A stretch of DNA of 64,000 nt from VRUE01 sp963702575 (GTDB lineage Bacteria > Actinomycetota > Thermoleophilia > Solirubrobacterales > 70-9), in contig CAVPCU010000002.1 in assembly GCA_963702575.1 (NCBI GenBank), forward strand, positions 248,001 to 312,000. Direction: 5' to 3'. The notes under the pieces are model-generated. The model saw only the letters and a program-made list of their open reading frames with translations, did no database searches and had not been told where the DNA came from. This document shows, in pieces, positions 22,399 to 30,400 of the stretch; position 1 is the stretch's first letter; each line of letters begins with the position of its first letter. The position numbers and the translations under genes are program-made.

Positions 22399-23168
22399 TG
22401 CGCACCGTCGGCGTCGACCTCTCGGTCGCCGAGAAGGGCACCGCCCTCGCCGCGATCGAGTGGGAAGGGGAGTCCGTGGACCGAGCGAGGGTGGGGGAGC
22501 CCTCGCTCGGCCTCGGCGACCCCGAGCTCCTCGACCTGCTCGCCGAGGCCGAGTGGGCCGGGATCGACGCCCCCTTCGGCTGGCCCGAGGCGATGGTCCT
22601 CGCGCTCCACGCCTACTGCGTTGAGGGCCGCTGGCCGGCGCCCGCCAAGCCCGAGTTCCGCTACCGCCGCACCGACCTCTTCGTCCACGACCACGTCGAG
22701 GCCGAGACCGAGCAGAAGCTCTGGCCGCTCAGCCCCTCGACCGACCGCATCGCCCTCACCGCCTGGCGACTCGCCGGCCTGCGCGAGGCCGCCCACGAGC
22801 GCTCGCGCATCCGCTTCGACCGCGCCGGCGCCGACCGGGTGCTCGAGGTCTACCCGGCGGCGGCGCTCCTGCTCTGGGGGCTGCCGCGCGAGGGCTATAA
22901 GGCGAGCGCCGAGGCCCGCGAGGAGCTGCTCGAGGCGATCGAAACGAGGGCGCCCTGGCTCGAATGGGAGCCGGGCGCGCGCGAGGCCTGCGTCGAGAAC
23001 GACGACGCCCTCGACGCCGTCCTCTGCGCCCTGATCGCCCGCGCCGCCGCGCTCGGCCTCACCGTGCCGCCGGCGGCTGAGGACCGCGAGCTGGCTCGCG
23101 CGGAGGGCTGGATCCACCTGCCGCGCAAGGACAGCCTCGGGGAGCTGTTGAGCGACGGGCGCGGCTGA
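22398..23168 (+). CDS. DUF429 family protein (predicted RNase H-like fold)
   Basis: 256 residues from ATG 22398-22400, overlapping the previous stop by one base. The opening T-V-G-V-D-L-S-V (strand with Asp), the A-G-I-D-A-P-F-G-W-P segment, R-Y-R-R-T-D, V-L-E-V-Y-P-A-A-A, and the late D-D-A-L-D-A-V-L-C-A-L-I-A-R match DUF429 proteins, which are predicted to have an RNase H-like nuclease fold with conserved Asp/Glu. No signal peptide, so it is cytoplasmic despite coupling to a secreted-protein gene. Function is unproven. Confidence 0.8.
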   Translation: MRTVGVDLSVAEKGTALAAIEWEGESVDRARVGEPSLGLGDPELLDLLAEAEWAGIDAPFGWPEAMVLALHAYCVEGRWPAPAKPEFRYRRTDLFVHDHVEAETEQKLWPLSPSTDRIALTAWRLAGLREAAHERSRIRFDRAGADRVLEVYPAAALLLWGLPREGYKASAEAREELLEAIETRAPWLEWEPGAREACVENDDALDAVLCALIARAAALGLTVPPAAEDRELARAEGWIHLPRKDSLGELLSDGRG

Positions 23169-23195
23169 ACCCTTCGGGCCGGCCACCCAGACACG

Positions 23196-23201
23196 TAGAC
23201 T
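23196..23201 (+). promoter_or_regulatory. -10 element of a leaderless TetR gene
   Basis: TAGACT lies 8 nt before the GTG at 23210, with TTCGGG 17 bp further upstream as a weak -35. Same geometry as the toxin-antitoxin promoter at 12562-12590. Confidence 0.4.
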
Positions 23202-23209
23202 GGACCTTT

Positions 23210-23836
23210 GTGAAGGCTCCCATTTCTGAATCGCCGAAACCCCGTCCAAGAACCCCTCCCCGGGTTGAGCAAAGCCAGCGGATCTTCGCCGCGATGTGCG
23301 CCGTGGCTGCCGAGGAAGGCGGCTTGGCCAAGACGACCGTCACCGACATACTCCACCGCGCCGGCATCTCCAAGAAGACGTTCTACCGCTACTTCGAGAA
23401 CAAAGATGCATGCGTGCGGGCGGCTTACGACACCTACTCGGCCCGCCTCGCCGGCGAGCTCGCCGCAGCTTGGTCCGGGGCCGAGTCGCCGGTCGAGGGA
23501 GCGCGGGCGGCCCTCACCGCGCTGCTCGATTTCGGTGCCAAGGCCCCCGCGCAGCTGCGCTTCCTACTGCTCGATGCCCGGAGTGCTGGCCCCGCCGTGG
23601 TCGCCGAGCAGCGCCGGGCCGCTGAGCGCCTGGCCGAGGCGCTGCGCGAAGCCCGCGCCGAGCAGCCCGAAGCTAAGGCTGTGGGCGCCCCCGCCATCGA
23701 GGAGATGATCGTCGCCGGGATTGGCTGGCGAATCGGCCGGGCACTGCTCGGCGCGGAGCCGCTCGCCGACCTCCGGCCCGAGCTGGTCGAGTTCGCCCTC
23801 ATCCCTCTCGTCGGGGACGCTGGGGCGCGAGGATAG
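23210..23836 (+). CDS. TetR/AcrR-family transcriptional regulator
   Basis: 208 residues from GTG 23210-23212. The N-terminal TetR DNA-binding domain spans about residues 20-70, with the helix-turn-helix T-V-T-D-I-L-H-R-A-G-I-S-K-K-T-F-Y-R-Y-F-E-N-K-D, the most typical TetR motif. The C-terminal ligand domain is all-helical and Ala/Glu/Arg-rich. It is followed 32 bp later by a second TetR gene. No efflux gene is adjacent, so the target is unclear; the neighbouring secreted-protein genes are candidates only by position. Confidence 0.88.
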   Translation: MKAPISESPKPRPRTPPRVEQSQRIFAAMCAVAAEEGGLAKTTVTDILHRAGISKKTFYRYFENKDACVRAAYDTYSARLAGELAAAWSGAESPVEGARAALTALLDFGAKAPAQLRFLLLDARSAGPAVVAEQRRAAERLAEALREARAEQPEAKAVGAPAIEEMIVAGIGWRIGRALLGAEPLADLRPELVEFALIPLVGDAGARG

Positions 23837-23868
23837 GTGCGCCGCGCGACTCCCGACATCGGGCTCCG

Positions 23869-24549
23869 ATGCCCTTGCCGATGATCCGCCAGCCCAACGA
23901 CCGGCAACCGCCCGGGCTCCTACAGGCCCCGCGGCTTCTCCGCGCTCCCACCACCCTCCCTGCCGAGATCGCCGATCGCTCCCAGCGCCTTCGCGTCTTC
24001 GACTCGCTAGCCGTGGTGGCGGCCCAATACGGCTATGCGGCGACCACGGTCGCGGGCATCCTCAGGAACGCTCACATGGCGCCGCCGACCTTCTCCGCCC
24101 TCTTCGGCAGCAAGGAGGAGTGCTTCCTCGCCGCCCACCGGGCCTTCGCCGAGCGGCTCGGTCTCCTGCTCGGCGCCGCCTGGCGAACCGAGGAGGGCTG
24201 GCCCGCCAAGGTCCGCGCGGCGATCGCCGCTGCGCTCGCCTTCGCCGCCGAGCAGCCGGCGGCAGCCCACCTGCTCGCCGTCGAGGTCCACGCCGGCCCC
24301 GCGGCGGCCCGCGCCGAGCAGGCCGACTCGATCGACCGGCTCGCCGGCGCGCTGCGCGAGGGCCGCCGCTTCTACCCCGGTGCGGCCGGCCTCAACCGCT
24401 TCGCCGAGCCGGTCATCGTCGCCGGCATCGCCTCGCTGATCGGCAACCGCCTGCTCGACGGCGAGGCCGAGCGACTTCCCGACCTCGAGGACGAGCTGGT
24501 CGAGCTGGCGCTCGCGCCGTACCTGGGGGCCGAGCCGGCGCGCTCCTGA
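23869..24549 (+). CDS. second TetR-family-like regulator
   Basis: 226 residues from ATG 23869 (ATG 23881 is an equal alternative; neither has a good ribosome site). Residues about 35-85 form a TetR-like domain, R-V-F-D-S-L-A-V-V-A-A-Q-Y-G-Y-A-A-T-T-V-A-G-I-L-R-N-A, then P-P-T-F-S-A-L-F-G-S-K-E-E-C-F, diverged from the usual F-Y-x-Y-F. The C-terminal domain resembles that of the preceding gene (V-I-V-A-G-I-A-S-L-I-G-N-R-L-L), so the two may have arisen by tandem duplication. Confidence 0.75.
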   Translation: MPLPMIRQPNDRQPPGLLQAPRLLRAPTTLPAEIADRSQRLRVFDSLAVVAAQYGYAATTVAGILRNAHMAPPTFSALFGSKEECFLAAHRAFAERLGLLLGAAWRTEEGWPAKVRAAIAAALAFAAEQPAAAHLLAVEVHAGPAAARAEQADSIDRLAGALREGRRFYPGAAGLNRFAEPVIVAGIASLIGNRLLDGEAERLPDLEDELVELALAPYLGAEPARS

Positions 24550-25165
24550 GCGGAGCGAGGCCGCCCCCGCCTACGAGGCTTGCCGGGCTCCGGCGCGAGA
24601 CGCCGATCGCCTCCACCGACCCTCCTCTAACCAGTCGATCTCGCGCCGAAATCCGCCCCGGCGGGCCGCCAACCGCCTCCTCCGCCGGTGACACCGCGGT
24701 TCGCCACTAGCGTGCGCACTCTCGCGGCGAAACCCGTTCAAGTTCGTAACAAATACCGCATTAGTACCGCGATCTGCAGGGATTTCGTGCTTTTACACAC
24801 CGTCCTCCTTTACTTTGAAAACAGGGTCTTGCACAAATGAATGGCCTCGGCTACAGTTGCCAGCACCCGTTCCTCGAAGAACGGGACAGCCCGCCCCCCA
24901 AAGGACGGGCAAGAAGCACAACAGGGAAAACAAACCCCCCAAGGACCGCCAGGGAAGCGGCCCGCCAGGGACTCAAGGGACAAGGGACAAGGAGAGAACG
25001 TGACCGCAGCGACCGACCGGCTCCGAGCTTCGGCAGCACGCCGCAGCCCGACCGCGCGCGCCGCAGGCCCGTCCTCCCGTCGCGCCCCGACTCCGCTCGT
25101 TCCCGTCCCCGCCCTTTCGGGCATCCCCACCTCCGGCCTGCCCTCGCTAAGCCGCGCCGCAGTCA

Positions 25166-25188
25166 CCGACGCGACGAGCTCGCGTCGG
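25166..25188. repeat. stem-loop of intergenic repeat, copy 1
   Basis: Perfect 9-bp stem CCGACGCGA (25166-25174) with TCGCGTCGG (25180-25188). It is preceded by agccgcgccgcagtcaccg (25150-25168), which recurs before copy 2. Confidence 0.7.
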
Positions 25189-25222
25189 CTTGACCCCGAG
25201 CAAGCATGCCCGGACGCGGGAG

Positions 25223-25262
25223 TTCGGCCGCGAGATCTCCGGTGGTCATTGGTGCGGCCGAA
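25223..25262. repeat. inverted repeat, 9-bp arms
   Basis: TTCGGCCGC (25223-25231) pairs perfectly with GCGGCCGAA (25254-25262) across 22 nt. Confidence 0.6.
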
Positions 25263-25294
25263 CGAGAGCAGAGGACATGCGCTTTGTGGCGAGT

Positions 25295-25326
25295 GGGTTG
25301 ACGGCGAGCGCGGCTCACAATCGCCC
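25295..25326. repeat. 32-bp direct repeat, copy 1
   Basis: Begins gggttgacggcgagcgcgg; matches 25714-25745 with one mismatch. Confidence 0.75.
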
Positions 25327-25678
25327 CTCGTTTGCGGGTCGGGCGCAGCCCGCCTCGCAGACATACCCGCCGCAGTTGCCGTAAGCGCTCCGCACGCCGC
25401 CAACACCCCGGGCACCCTCACACCCCTCTCGTCCCTCACCCCTCCGAGCCCCGCCCTCGCCCCCGGGCTCTCGCCACGGCCTTCGCGTCTCACGCCTCTC
25501 GGATCGAGCCCGCGTCCGGATGAGTCGGCCCTGCTCGGGCGAGACCGACTCACCCTCCCGCGCTCTCGACCCTGCGGCAGCGACGCCGCTCGGATCGCCG
25601 CACCCTGCTCGGCCCCCTCCACGCCCGCAGCCCGCGAGGGCGGGACTCGGAGCGGTGCCGCAAGCCGCGCCGCAGTCA

Positions 25679-25700
25679 CCGCCGCGGCGCGTCGCGGCGG
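25679..25700. repeat. stem-loop of intergenic repeat, copy 2
   Basis: Perfect 8-bp stem CCGCCGCG (25679-25686) with CGCGGCGG (25693-25700). Same flank as copy 1, with matching changes on both arms (A to C on the left, T to G on the right). Confidence 0.7.
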
Positions 25701-25713
25701 CTCGACCCCTTGC

Positions 25714-25745
25714 GGGTTGACGGCGAGCGCGGCCCACAATCGCCC
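25714..25745. repeat. 32-bp direct repeat, copy 2
   Basis: Counterpart of 25295-25326, one mismatch. Confidence 0.75.
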
Positions 25746-25894
25746 AAGGTCGGCAGGCGACGGAGTTCGCCCTGCCGACGCACCTGCCTCATCGGACGCT
25801 TCGCACACCGAAAGCGCCGAGGCGTTCGCCACCGACGCAGCGCTCCGCCGCCAAGAACTTCCTCTAGCACCCGCCGGGACCTCTCAGGTTCCCG

Positions 25895-25974
25895 CCGGCC
25901 TAATTGAGCAATCAACCCGGCCGGACGGGGATGGGTTCCCGCCGGTCTCATTGAGAAGCAGTCAATCCGACCGG
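25895..25974. repeat. two tandem covarying stem-loops before the InlB-type gene
   Basis: Unit 1: CCGGCC (25895-25900) with GGCCGG (25919-25924). Unit 2: CCGGTC (25942-25947) with GACCGG (25969-25974). Each is preceded by gttcccg and the loops share attgag, giving a period of 47 bp. The C-G to T-A swap keeps pairing. The second ends 38 bp before the GTG at 26013, within the probable leader. Confidence 0.7.
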
Positions 25975-26012
25975 CAGCAGTGCCGGCAGGTACCTACACA
26001 AGGGAGAGATCA

Positions 26013-27266
26013 GTGAAACGCATCACGAAGCAATCCTCGAGCGGTGCCGGCAGGGGCCGCCTCCGCCTGACCATCCTGCTCGCCACCGTCGCGGCCTTCA
26101 TGCTCGTGCCGGCCGCGCAGGCATTCGCCGCCGAAACCTTCACCATCAACGTCCAAGGCACCGGCTCCGGGACCGTCGTCGCGCCGGTCGAATTCGAAGA
26201 AGTCGGCGGCGGCTTCGGCTTCGAAGAACTCGAATGCAGCGGGCCGCCGGCGGCCGGTACCTGCGAACAGGCATTCGAAAAAGAACTTGCCTCCGAAGAA
26301 GTCACCGCGACCGCCGACCCGGGCTCCACCTTCGCCGGTTGGACGCACAGCGCCAGCGGAGTCTTCGCCGGCAACTGCGAAGGCAACAACACCCCCTGCG
26401 AAATGTTCGCCTCCCATGGATCCGCCACCCTCACCGCCACCTTCAACTCCACCGCCCCCGCCGGCCCCAAACTCGCCCTCAACATCGAAGAAGGCTCGGG
26501 CACGGTCGTCTCCAACCCGGCGGGGATCGAATGCACCGGCTCTGCCCCGCACGAATGCTCGACCGAATCGATCGCCGAAAACACCGAAGTCGTGCTCACC
26601 GCCTCACCGGCCTCCGGCTACCTGTTCAAGAGCTGGAAAGGCTGCGACGCGGGCAAAGTCAACGGCCGCCAGTGCACGGTCAAACTGAGCGCCGCGAAAA
26701 CGGTCGGGGCGAAGTTCGTCAAAGCCCCCAGCCTGACGCTCTCAAAGACCACGGGCTCGGGACCGGGAATCGTCAGCACCTCCCCCGGCGGAGTCAACTG
26801 CGGCTACACCTGCCTCTCGGGCACCGCCCAGTACAAAGAAGGCTCGCTGACGATCAAAACCAAGCCGGCCAAGCACTTCCACCTGGTCGAATACAAGGAA
26901 GGCACCGGCTCGGCGGCATCGTGTAACGGGGTCAGCACCGAAACCTGCACGATCGCCTCCTTCAACGCCAACGGGGCCCTCAAGGCCCAGTTCGCAGAAG
27001 ACGCCAAGCACACGCTCTCCTACGCCGCAGAAGGCGGCGGGCAGGGCTCGCTGAAGACCAAGGCGACCGGCATCCTCTGCGGCTACACCTGTAGCGCCGG
27101 CTCGGCCGAATACTTCGCCACCGAAACGGTCGAAGTCTCGGTCGCCCTGAACAAAGGCACCAGCCAGCTCACCTGGACCACGAGCGCGGGCACCTGCACC
27201 GCCCACGCGCTCACCTGCACGGTTCCGATGAGCGCCGACCACTCGCTGGTGGCGAAGTTCGAATAG
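26013..27266 (+). CDS. secreted InlB B-repeat-like (bacterial repeat) protein
   Basis: 417 residues from GTG 26013-26015 behind AAGGGAGAG. Signal peptide about 1-38 (cleavage near A-F-A-A). The rest is four tandem modules of the divergent InlB B-repeat / bacterial repeat type. Each opens with a strand such as F-T-I-N-V-Q-G-T-G-S-G or L-T-L-S-K-T-T-G-S-G, then C-G-Y-T-C or E-C-x-G, a G-S-x-F-x-G-W-T type turn, and ends S-A-D-H-S-L-V-A-K-F. Paired Cys recur in each module. It lacks the basic tail of its neighbours. Positions 26130-26305 use twelve GAA and no GAG for Glu. Likely surface or secreted, of unknown partner. A strong hairpin follows the stop. Confidence 0.75.
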   Translation: MKRITKQSSSGAGRGRLRLTILLATVAAFMLVPAAQAFAAETFTINVQGTGSGTVVAPVEFEEVGGGFGFEELECSGPPAAGTCEQAFEKELASEEVTATADPGSTFAGWTHSASGVFAGNCEGNNTPCEMFASHGSATLTATFNSTAPAGPKLALNIEEGSGTVVSNPAGIECTGSAPHECSTESIAENTEVVLTASPASGYLFKSWKGCDAGKVNGRQCTVKLSAAKTVGAKFVKAPSLTLSKTTGSGPGIVSTSPGGVNCGYTCLSGTAQYKEGSLTIKTKPAKHFHLVEYKEGTGSAASCNGVSTETCTIASFNANGALKAQFAEDAKHTLSYAAEGGGQGSLKTKATGILCGYTCSAGSAEYFATETVEVSVALNKGTSQLTWTTSAGTCTAHALTCTVPMSADHSLVAKFE

Positions 27267-27307
27267 GAGGCCACTAGCTAGCCAAGGCAGCAAAGAAGCA
27301 GGCCAAA

Positions 27308-27334
27308 GCCCCGGGAGCCAGAGGCTCCCGGGGC
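27308..27334 (+). terminator. strong 12-bp hairpin after the InlB-type gene
   Basis: GCCCCGGGAGCC (27308-27319) pairs perfectly with GGCTCCCGGGGC (27323-27334) around AGA. No U-tract follows, as in many high-GC intrinsic-like terminators. It separates the upstream gene from the long operon that begins at 27406. A second small hairpin CGCCTT/AAGGCG follows at 27359-27375. Confidence 0.65.
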
Positions 27335-27405
27335 GGAGGCCGCCAAAGCAAGCAGCACCGCCTTTAGGGAAGGCGCAAAGGGACAACGGGGAGAGGAAGC
27401 AGCGA

Positions 27406-30400
27406 ATGGGACACGGGAAGAGTCATCGGCGCGGGGTCGCCAGGGTTGCGTTCTGCATAGGCGTCCTGCTCCTCGCCCTCCCCGCCGCGGCTCACGCCGC
27501 CCCAGCCCCCCAGCCCCTCTGGCAGCGCTGCGACGGCGGTGCCGAAGACGTCTCGTGCTCGATCCCCCGCGGCATCGGCGTCGACCCGGCCAACGGCGAC
27601 CTCTACGTTGCCGACCAGGCCAACCAGCGCATCGTCGAGTTCACCGCCTGGGGCCAGTTCGTCAGGACCTTCGGCTGGGGCGTCGCCAACGGAACGGCCG
27701 AAGCGCAGGTCTGCACCGTCGCGGCAAGCTGCCGGGCCGGGGTTGAAGGGGGCGGCGCCGGTCAACTTGCGTTCCCACAGGGAGTCGCCGTCGATGCGGG
27801 CGGCAACGTCTATGTTTCCGAACCTTTCGCCAACCGCGTCCAGAAGTTCGACTCCGAAGGCCACTTCCTCTTCATGATCGGCGGGCAGGTCAACAGGACC
27901 GCCGCCGAAACCCTCGGCCGCGAATCCGAAGCCAACCTCTGCCCCGCCCCCGGCCACCCCGCCGACGTCTGCCAGGCCGGCGTCGAAGGCGCCGCCAACG
28001 CCCAGTTCGGCCCCCCCCTCGCCGCCAGCTTCATCGCCACCGGCACCGCCCCCAACGACCGCCTCTACGTCGGCGATCAAAAACGCGTCGAGGTCTTCAA
28101 CCCCGACGGCACCTTCAAAGAACTCTTCCCCGACCCCGAAGGCCTCATCAGTGCCGGCGGCCGCGTCTCCTCCCTCGCCGCCGGCCCCTCCGGCGGCCTC
28201 TACCTCGCCTTCCAGGGAAAGCCCAACGTCACCCGTTTCACCTCCGCCGGCAAACTCTTCTGCACCGCCGTGGTCGAAAAGCCCACCGCCCTCGCCATGG
28301 CCCAGACCGCGACCGGCACCCCCACCGGCAGCCTCTACCTCTATGACGAAGCGACCGGCGAGGCCCGCCAGTTCAGCCCCGGCTGCGCCGACAAAGAAGC
28401 GCCCTTCGCCCAAGGCGACGTCGTCAGATCCACCGGCCTCGCCGCCTCGCTCGCCTGCTTAAACGGCACCGCCAACCCCGACCTCCATCTCTCCAACTCC
28501 GATTTCGGCAGCTCCTACTTCCGCGCCTACGGCCCCGCCCCCGAAAAGCCCGCCTGCACCAGGCCCGCCTACGCCCCGGCGATCGAATCCTCCTATGCCC
28601 TCTCGGTCGGAGCCGACGAAGCCGAACTGCGGGCCGAAATCAACCCGCGCTTCAGCCCCGACACCGCCTACCGGGTCCAGTACGGCACCGCAGCATGCGT
28701 GAAAGCCGGCGGCTGGGAAGCCCCCTGCGTAGCCGCCCAGCCCGCGGCCCCCGCGAGCCTCGGCGCCCAGGCGGTCGACTTCCCAACCACCACCCCCAGC
28801 GTCTTCCTCGGCTCCCTGCAGCCCGCGACCGCCTACCGCTACCGCTTCCTCGCGACCAGCCACTGCAAAGAAGCCGAACCCGAAGCGATTTGCACGGGCG
28901 CGGGGGCGGAGCACAGCTTCACCACCTACCCCGCCCCCGCGATCGGCGGCGGCTGCCCCAACGAAGCCCTGCGCGGCGGCGCCTCGGCCGCGCTGCCCGA
29001 CTGCCGCGCCTATGAGATGGTCAGCCCGGTCGAGAAAGCGGGCGGCGACGTGCTCGTGCAGGAAGACCTCAGGGGCCCCGCCGAGCGCAGCCAGAGCTCC
29101 ACCAGCGGCGACCGCTTCACCTACTCCTCGCTGCGCGCCTTCCCCGGCGCCGCAGGCGCCCCCTTCACCTCCCAGTACATCGCCGAGCGCGGCGCCGGCG
29201 GCTGGACCAACCACGACATTTCGCCGCCGCGCGGGCAAACGGTCGGGTTGACCTCGGGCGGGCGCGGGGAGTTCGAACTGTTCTCGGCCGACCTCTGCAA
29301 CGCCTGGCTCGACCATTACGCCGGCACGGCGCCGCCGTTGGCGGGCGGCGAGCCCTTCGGCTCGACCCTCTACCGGCGCTCGGACTGCGGCGCCTCGGCC
29401 GGCACCTACACGGTGATCGGCAAGGACGTGCTGGGGCGCGAACCGGTTTTTCAGGGCGCCTCGGCAGGCGGCGGGACGGCGATCTTCGCCGAGCAGGGCC
29501 ACCTGACCCAGGACGTCGCGGTCTCAACCTCCGAAAAACCGCTTGGCTGCCGCTCAACGGCCACCGCGCCGAGCGTCTCCTTCCAGTGGCTGCGAGACGG
29601 CGAAGCGATCGCCGGCGCGACTTCGGCGAGCTATGCGATCGAACCCACCGAAGACGCCGGCAAGACGATCCAGTGCCGGCTGACGGTGGGCGGCGAAGGG
29701 GGCCTCGGCTCGACCCAGGCCGCCAACCCCGCCTGGGTGATCTCCCCCTACCCGGCGAGCCCGCCGCCGCTGGCGCCGGCGCAGATCGCCGCCCCAACCA
29801 CCAACGCTCCGCTCGCCGTCGGCGGAGCGGGCGGGCAGCTGCTCAGCTGCGATCACGGCCAGTGGGGCGGCTCGCCCGCCTTCGCCTACCGGTGGTACCG
29901 AAACGGCGCGCCGCTGGCCGGCGCCAACAACCCCCAGTACACCGTCCAGGCGGCCGACCTGGCGAGTGCGGCGGCCTTCCAGTGCGAGGTGCGGGCGGAA
30001 AACACCGGCGGTACGGTGGTCGAGTCAAGTGGGCTGTTGCTCACTAGCCCGGCACCCGAAGTACCGGTCGCGCGGCCCGATTCCTTTGGTGATCCCTTCG
30101 GCGGTAACCAGGTGGTTTACGCCGCCGGCGCAAACGGGCTGCGGTCGGTCTGCGTGCTGCCGGGGGGCGAGCAGAGCAGGGGCTGCATGGCGGGCAGGCG
30201 GGTCGCGACCGATCCCAAGCTGGGGGGCGGCAACCTGATCGAAGGGGCGCTCTCGGCCGCGGGCTCGCGGGCCTTCTGGACCGACGGGGTCCAGGGCGAA
30301 GGGAGGATCTACGTGCGCGAGAACCCGAGCGAGCCGCAGAGCGCGCTGGCGGACGGGCAGGCGAGCGGGGCGGGCAGGCGGACGAGCGGCGCTGAAGAAG

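Larger units (their letters stand above)
24550..26012. other. 1.46-kb non-coding region with many inverted and direct repeats
   Basis: No supported gene. A 338-codon frame from GTG 25000 (good ribosome site) to 26016 is open, but it is low-complexity Pro/Ser/Arg/Ala, uses codons rare in neighbours, and carries two copies of one DNA repeat in different frames, so it is unlikely to be translated. At 24720-24850 the base composition drops to AT-rich, and an inverted repeat CCCGTTC/GAACGGG flanks a 6-nt loop near 24867-24886. From 25150 to 25975 it contains several perfect stem-loops (listed separately) and a 32-bp direct repeat. It could hold a structured RNA, a long leader of the gene at 26013, or an intergenic repeat cluster. 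Confidence 0.55.

Noticed and set aside
24841..26016. 391-codon plus-strand frame (or 338 codons from GTG 25000 with a good ribosome site) ending in a GTGA overlap with the InlB-type gene
   Set aside because: Low-complexity Pro/Ser/Arg/Ala sequence, codon use unlike neighbours, and a 32-bp DNA repeat inside it is read in two different frames. More likely non-coding, though not excluded.
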